A stretch of DNA of 44,255 nucleotides from Caldithrix sp. (GTDB lineage: Bacteria > Calditrichota > Calditrichia > Calditrichales > Calditrichaceae). Location: contig DYOS01000010.1 in the NCBI GenBank assembly GCA_020720405.1, positions 1 through 44,255 on the forward strand, in the 5' to 3' direction. The notes beneath the pieces are model-generated. The model made no database searches. It saw nothing but the letters and a program-made list of their open reading frames with translations, and was not told where the DNA came from. Positions 42,419 to 44,255 of this stretch are shown here, in pieces; position 1 is the stretch's first letter; every line of letters starts with the position of its first letter. The translations under genes were made by a program, and so were the position numbers.

Positions 42419-43918
42419 ATGATAAAAAACTGGTTATCCAGACTTCTCGGAATTTTCCGGGCAGAAAAACCAAAAGCAAAAAAAGATGTACCCGTCACCC
42501 GGCCGGCAGCACCAGCCCGCAGGCCGGAACAACCCCGGCCGGCCCCGCAAACTCCCAAACCCGTCAGTCCAAAACCGGCGCCGGTAACGGAACCGGAGGC
42601 GTGGCATCAGAGTCAGTTCCCGGTTCCCGAAGAACCGGGCCGGGTCCGGTTCCACGACCTAAACCTGCGTCCCGAAATTATGCATGCTATCGCCGAACTC
42701 GGTTTTAAATACTGCACACCGATCCAGGCCCGGGTTCTGCCGGAATCCCTGCAACACAAGGATGTCATCGGCCGGGCGCAAACCGGAACCGGTAAAACTG
42801 CCGCCTTCCTGATTTCAATTTTCCAGCATCTGCTGACAAATGCTGAAGAAAAAAAACGCACCATGGGTATGCCTTACGCCCTTATTCTGGCTCCAACCCG
42901 GGAACTCTGCCTGCAAATTTATAGAGATGCCCGGACTTTGTCCCGTTTTACTCAAATCAGATCGCTGGCCGTTTATGGTGGTATGCCTTTGCAGCAGCAG
43001 ATGACTCAGCTGGAGCATCCGGTTGATATTCTGGTTGCTACACCCGGCCGCCTGCTCGATTTTCTGGGCCGGAAAAAAGTAAAATTAGAGAGCCTTAAAG
43101 TGCTGGTCATCGACGAGGCCGACCGCATGCTGGACATGGGTTTTATCCCCGATGTGAAACGAATTGTCTATGCCACACCCTACAAAGATGTCCGCCAGAC
43201 CCTGTTTTTCAGCGCCACCATTTCCGAGGATGTCCACCGCCTGAGCCAGCAATGGACCCGCCAGCCGGTGCGCATTGAAATTGATCCTGAGCAGGTTGCC
43301 GCCCGGGAAATTGAACAAATCGTTTACCTGACTACCCATGAAGAAAAAGCCAAACTGCTTTACAATTTTCTGACTCAGCGCAAGCCGGAAAAGGTGCTGA
43401 TTTTTGCCAATCGCAAAGATGAGACCCGGCGCTTGTATGAGATGCTGATGGATTACGGAATTTCCTGCGCCATGATGAGCGGCGACGTAGATCAGGAGCG
43501 CCGCCAGAAAAGACTGGACCGGTTTAAGGAAGGACAGATTTCCGTGCTTGTGGCAACGGATGTAGCCGGGCGCGGTCTGCACATTGAAGGGATGAGTCAT
43601 GTCATCAATTATTCCCTGCCGCGCGACCCGGAAGATTATGTACACCGTATCGGCCGCACCGGCCGGGCCGGACAAAAAGGTACTTCGATCAGTTTTGCCT
43701 GTGAGGAAGATTCTTTTTATATCCCGCCGATTGAAGAATATTTAAAGCATGAACTGTTATGTGTTCATCCGCCGGAAGATCTGGTGCAGGAATTACCGGA
43801 GCGGCTGGTTAAAATGGAAAAACCACGACCGCATCATCATAACCATCCGCCGCGGCACCGGCGTACAGCAAGCAGCCGGCCGCACGGTCAACCCCAAAAT
43901 AAAAAACCCGCCAGGTGA
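42419..43918 (+). CDS. RhlB-like DEAD-box RNA helicase
   Basis: A 499-residue helicase. Residues 1-75 are a Pro/Lys/Arg-rich disordered arm. The Q motif GFKYCTPIQARVLPE (95-109), motif I AQTGTGKT (120-127), PTRELCLQIY, DEAD (232-235), SAT and HRIGRTGRAG are all present in order. The YCTPIQA and AQTGTGKT wording is closest to RhlB. The last 35 residues are basic and His-rich (PHHHNHPPRHRR), likely RNA-binding. It would unwind RNA in decay or ribosome work. A 187-bp spacer without a convincing promoter precedes it. Confidence 0.93.
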   Translation: MIKNWLSRLLGIFRAEKPKAKKDVPVTRPAAPARRPEQPRPAPQTPKPVSPKPAPVTEPEAWHQSQFPVPEEPGRVRFHDLNLRPEIMHAIAELGFKYCTPIQARVLPESLQHKDVIGRAQTGTGKTAAFLISIFQHLLTNAEEKKRTMGMPYALILAPTRELCLQIYRDARTLSRFTQIRSLAVYGGMPLQQQMTQLEHPVDILVATPGRLLDFLGRKKVKLESLKVLVIDEADRMLDMGFIPDVKRIVYATPYKDVRQTLFFSATISEDVHRLSQQWTRQPVRIEIDPEQVAAREIEQIVYLTTHEEKAKLLYNFLTQRKPEKVLIFANRKDETRRLYEMLMDYGISCAMMSGDVDQERRQKRLDRFKEGQISVLVATDVAGRGLHIEGMSHVINYSLPRDPEDYVHRIGRTGRAGQKGTSISFACEEDSFYIPPIEEYLKHELLCVHPPEDLVQELPERLVKMEKPRPHHHNHPPRHRRTASSRPHGQPQNKKPAR

Positions 43919-43924
43919 CGGGTT
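43905..43924 (+). terminator. Weak hairpin at the helicase stop
   Basis: AACCCG and CGGGTT are perfect 6-bp arms around an 8-base loop that holds the stop codon. An A-tract precedes it but no T-tract follows, so termination here is uncertain. Confidence 0.3.
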
Positions 43925-44255
43925 GAAAGAAAGGTTACTAATTGTGTGGAGGATTTAGTACCAGTCTTTTTGAATTTGTGGTTACCGTATGTTATGCTCG
44001 GACAGACTTGTCTTTAACTTTAAAACACCACTGGCTAATGATTTAGAATTGGCCGGAATGACGACCTGTAAACGTTAATCCGACGGATAAGTTACCGGAT
44101 TTTTTATTAGAATCCGGCTAAATCCTGATTCAGAAATAAAGAAGTAAAAATTTATTAATGGCAACAACCCGGCGGTTCATCTGCCGGCAAAAAGAATTGG
44201 ACAGGATAACAGGATAGACAGGATGAAAACAAACCCGTCATTCCGAACGCCGGAG
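43919..44255. other. Right-end spacer, no gene
   Basis: No credible coding frame or RNA gene is seen. The region holds a perfect 7-bp inverted repeat CCGGATT (44095-44101) and AATCCGG (44111-44117), the ACAGGAT repeats, and what looks like the start of a CGTCATTCCG-type dispersed repeat cut by the window edge. Confidence 0.6.
44201..44255. repeat. ACAGGAT tandem motif and start of a dispersed palindromic repeat
   Basis: ACAGGAT occurs three times at 44201, 44209 and 44218, spaced by 8-9 bases. It is followed at about 44237 by CGTCATTCCGAACGCCGGAG, which resembles the left part of the CGTCATTCC...CGGAG intergenic repeat of many FCB and related genomes. The copy is truncated by the window end. 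Confidence 0.5.

Overview
The window looks like chromosome from an uncultured or little-studied bacterium of the FCB group (Calditrichota, KSB1 or Ignavibacteria-like lineages). This rests on several secreted proteins with C-terminal type IX secretion (T9SS) type A sorting domains of the NYPNPF...G.Y.Y kind, a PorV/PorQ-family barrel, a TonB-dependent receptor with an N-terminal carboxypeptidase-like domain, a futalosine menaquinone operon and a UAP1-like pyrophosphorylase. Base composition is near 50% GC, starts usually carry Shine-Dalgarno sequences, and one promoter fits the classical TTGACA-N17-TATGAT pattern. This is not typical of Bacteroidota, so I place it in the FCB group but outside Bacteroidota proper. 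No rRNA, tRNA, CRISPR array, transposase or phage gene was seen.

Region 1 (340-15643, plus strand) is an accessory nutrient-acquisition locus: M20 peptidase, signal-peptide cyanophycinase, YfcC/DcuC-type carrier, T9SS protein, RpiR regulator, TonB-dependent receptor, a large secreted Fn3/T9SS-like partner, a PorV-like barrel, an M14 carboxypeptidase, and a second cyanophycinase-like protein fused to a T9SS sorting domain. The simplest reading is capture, extracellular cleavage, import and cytoplasmic hydrolysis of cyanophycin or another isopeptide or peptide polymer. I consider this the most interesting system in the window.

Region 2 (15644-20577) begins with a 480-bp spacer that holds a MITE-like element. 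It is followed by an MFS exporter, MbtH, type II thioesterase, Sfp-type phosphopantetheinyl transferase and sulfotransferase: an NRPS helper set with no NRPS in view. Region 3 (20644-27738) is a translationally coupled signalling block (envelope protein, GAF-sigma54 activator, PEGA-domain Ser/Thr kinase, small membrane protein). It is followed by a modular T9SS protein whose upstream region carries a near-consensus sigma54 promoter and an upstream inverted repeat.

Region 4 (27813-35294, minus strand) is one tightly overlapping operon, mqnE-mqnA-mqnC-mqnX-mqnP-ubiX-ubiE-murB-like, covering most of futalosine-pathway menaquinone synthesis; mqnB, mqnD and the ubiD-like mqnL are absent here. Region 5 (35493-41278, minus strand) is a second compact operon: yhbY, glycerate 2-kinase, a response regulator-PAS-GAF-PP2C phosphatase, a UAP/UGP-type uridylyltransferase and a membrane protein. 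Region 6 (41356-43918, plus strand) has an EamA transporter and a RhlB-like DEAD-box helicase. The last 340 bp hold only repeat-like sequence.
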